Shown here piece by piece: positions 5,498 to 6,474 of a DNA stretch of 6,474 nucleotides (position 1 is the stretch's first letter; each line of letters starts with the position of its first letter). The translations under genes and the position numbers were made by a program. Source of the stretch: DAISJD01 sp036821645 (GTDB lineage: Bacteria > Pseudomonadota > Alphaproteobacteria > ATCC43930 > CGMCC-115725); NCBI GenBank assembly GCA_036821645.1, contig DAISJD010000156.1, forward strand, positions 1-6,474, in the 5' to 3' direction. The notes beneath the pieces were generated by a model. That model had not been told where the DNA came from. It saw only the letters and a list, made by a program, of their open reading frames with translations, and did no database searches.

Positions 5498-6474
5498 TCA
5501 ATGTTTTGCGGCCGCCCCATGGCCGGGTTCGGCATGTTTTTCCGCAGCCGGGGGCTTTGCCTCGGTTTTTGCCTCGGCGGCGGGCTTCGCCTCGGCCCGG
5601 CCTTCGCCCGCCTTTGCCTCGCCCCCCTTGGACTCGGGGGATTTTTGGGCGGTTTCCTCGCCTTTCGACGGCGGCGGCGGCACCGTGACCACGGCGGAAA
5701 CGGGGGCCAGGACATAACCGCGCTCGGCCAGACCCTGTGCCCAAATGGCGATCCGCTCCATCACGACGGGATAGGGCTGCTGCACCAGGCCTACGGCGCG
5801 CCCATTGCGGCGCGCGGCATCTTCGAGATCGGCCAAGCGTTTATCGACGCCGGTCCGGGTCGGGTCGAGATCGAGCACGCGATTGGCGACGGCAACTTCA
5901 AGCTTGACGGCATTGGCCACGACCGAAACGACCGATTGCGGTGTGCTGCGATTGTCGACATAGACCAAACCCCGGCGTTGCAAGGCGGCCAAAACCGGCT
6001 CCACATCCGTGCGATCCTGGATGAAGCGCGATCCCGCCGCCCCGACCAAGCCGACATAGCCGGTGGCGCGGCTTAAAATGGCGGTCAGGCGCTGTAAATT
6101 TTTTTCCGGTTCAAGGGCGGACAGCAACGTGTTCGGACCCGGATCGAAATGCTCGAAATCGGCGGGTTCAAGGGGCAGGTCCAACAAGACTTCATGACCG
6201 GCGGCACGGGCAAGCCCGATCCATTCGTTCAAACGCGGTTTAAAATGCGCAAAGGACAACGAGACGGCAGGGGGCAGGCGATTGATCGCCGCATCGGTCG
6301 TGATGGCCGAGATGCCGAGATTGCTGACGACGATCGCGATCCTGGGGCGCTTGTCGGTCAGTTCAAAGGGTTTGGCATAAACCTGCCATGCTTTTCGCCC
6401 GTCGCGCCCGATAACGGGCAAATACCCTATACCGCTTTGTTCGATCAGTTCCGCATCGGGGGCCGGGGCAAGGG
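5498..6474 (-). CDS. Divergent polysaccharide deacetylase family protein, 5' end beyond the window
   Basis: The frame stays open to the right edge, so 324 residues of the C-terminal part are seen (numbered here from the first full codon at 6472). The reading before the TTG at 6421 (PDAELIEQSGIGYLP) already matches the family, so that TTG is internal and the true start lies outside. The divergent polysaccharide deacetylase domain (YibQ-like) spans about 42-260: GRKAWQVYAKPF (25-36), RIAIVVSNLGIS (44-55), HEVLLDLPLEP (93-103), GYVGLVGAAGSRF (138-150) and LVYVDNRST (169-177). The usual Asp-Asp of the first motif is Ser-Asn here, and the Asn-His-Met-Gly motif is Gly-Ala-Ala-Gly, so metal binding and catalysis are doubtful. 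About 60 C-terminal residues form a Pro-led, then Lys/Ala/Glu/Gly/His-rich disordered tail. In alphaproteobacteria such genes usually follow envC- and ctpA-like cell-wall genes, which would lie to the right. A role in envelope maintenance is inferred. Confidence 0.85.
   Translation of the reverse strand, partial: LAPAPDAELIEQSGIGYLPVIGRDGRKAWQVYAKPFELTDKRPRIAIVVSNLGISAITTDAAINRLPPAVSLSFAHFKPRLNEWIGLARAAGHEVLLDLPLEPADFEHFDPGPNTLLSALEPEKNLQRLTAILSRATGYVGLVGAAGSRFIQDRTDVEPVLAALQRRGLVYVDNRSTPQSVVSVVANAVKLEVAVANRVLDLDPTRTGVDKRLADLEDAARRNGRAVGLVQQPYPVVMERIAIWAQGLAERGYVLAPVSAVVTVPPPPSKGEETAQKSPESKGGEAKAGEGRAEAKPAAEAKTEAKPPAAEKHAEPGHGAAAKH

Noticed and set aside
5444..6076. A 210-codon open frame on the plus strand over the deacetylase-like gene
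   Set aside because: It is a shadow of the minus-strand gene, partly made by the low-complexity tail, and has no recognisable domain.
6419..6421. TTG as start of the deacetylase-like gene
   Set aside because: The frame continues upstream to the window edge with family-like sequence (PDAELIEQSGIGYLP), so this codon is an internal Leu.

Overview
This window looks like chromosomal DNA from a free-living alphaproteobacterium, probably of the Rhodospirillales type. I infer this from the GC-rich coding sequence, from a malyl-CoA lyase closely resembling the Rhodobacter/Methylobacterium enzyme, and from the divergent polysaccharide deacetylase-like gene. A genus cannot be named from the sequence alone. 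There are seven protein genes, no RNA gene, no CRISPR array and no recognisable mobile element.

Left part (about 205-2481, plus strand): a three-gene operon for copper handling in the cell envelope. It holds a secreted, predicted outer-membrane beta-barrel protein of uncharacterised family, then the periplasmic Cu(II)-binding protein CopC, then the polytopic inner-membrane protein CopD. Gaps are 14 and 18 bases. Together they could carry or sense copper from outer membrane to periplasm to inner membrane. CopC keeps the His1/Asp83/His85 Cu(II) site, and the barrel protein is also predicted to mature with an N-terminal His.

Middle part (2495-4073, minus strand, convergent with copD across a 13-base gap): two tandem signalling genes that are visibly products of one duplication. 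The first encodes a stand-alone GAF protein. The second encodes a GAF-GGDEF protein whose active-site signature has decayed to EEDAF while the RxxD inhibitory-site motif is kept. This points to a c-di-GMP-binding or partner-binding protein rather than a diguanylate cyclase. An AT-rich upstream region and a 12-bp perfect inverted repeat with a 27-base loop separate this pair from the next gene.

Right part (4328-6474, minus strand): a malyl-CoA/beta-methylmalyl-CoA lyase with a good sigma70-like promoter of its own, and upstream of it the 3' part of a divergent polysaccharide deacetylase family gene. The latter is still open at the window edge and lacks the family's usual metal-binding residues. 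It ends in a low-complexity Lys/Ala/Glu/His tail.

I see no obviously new multi-gene defence or mobile system. The items most worth a second look are the GAF plus degenerate-GGDEF pair and the uncharacterised barrel protein leading the copCD operon.
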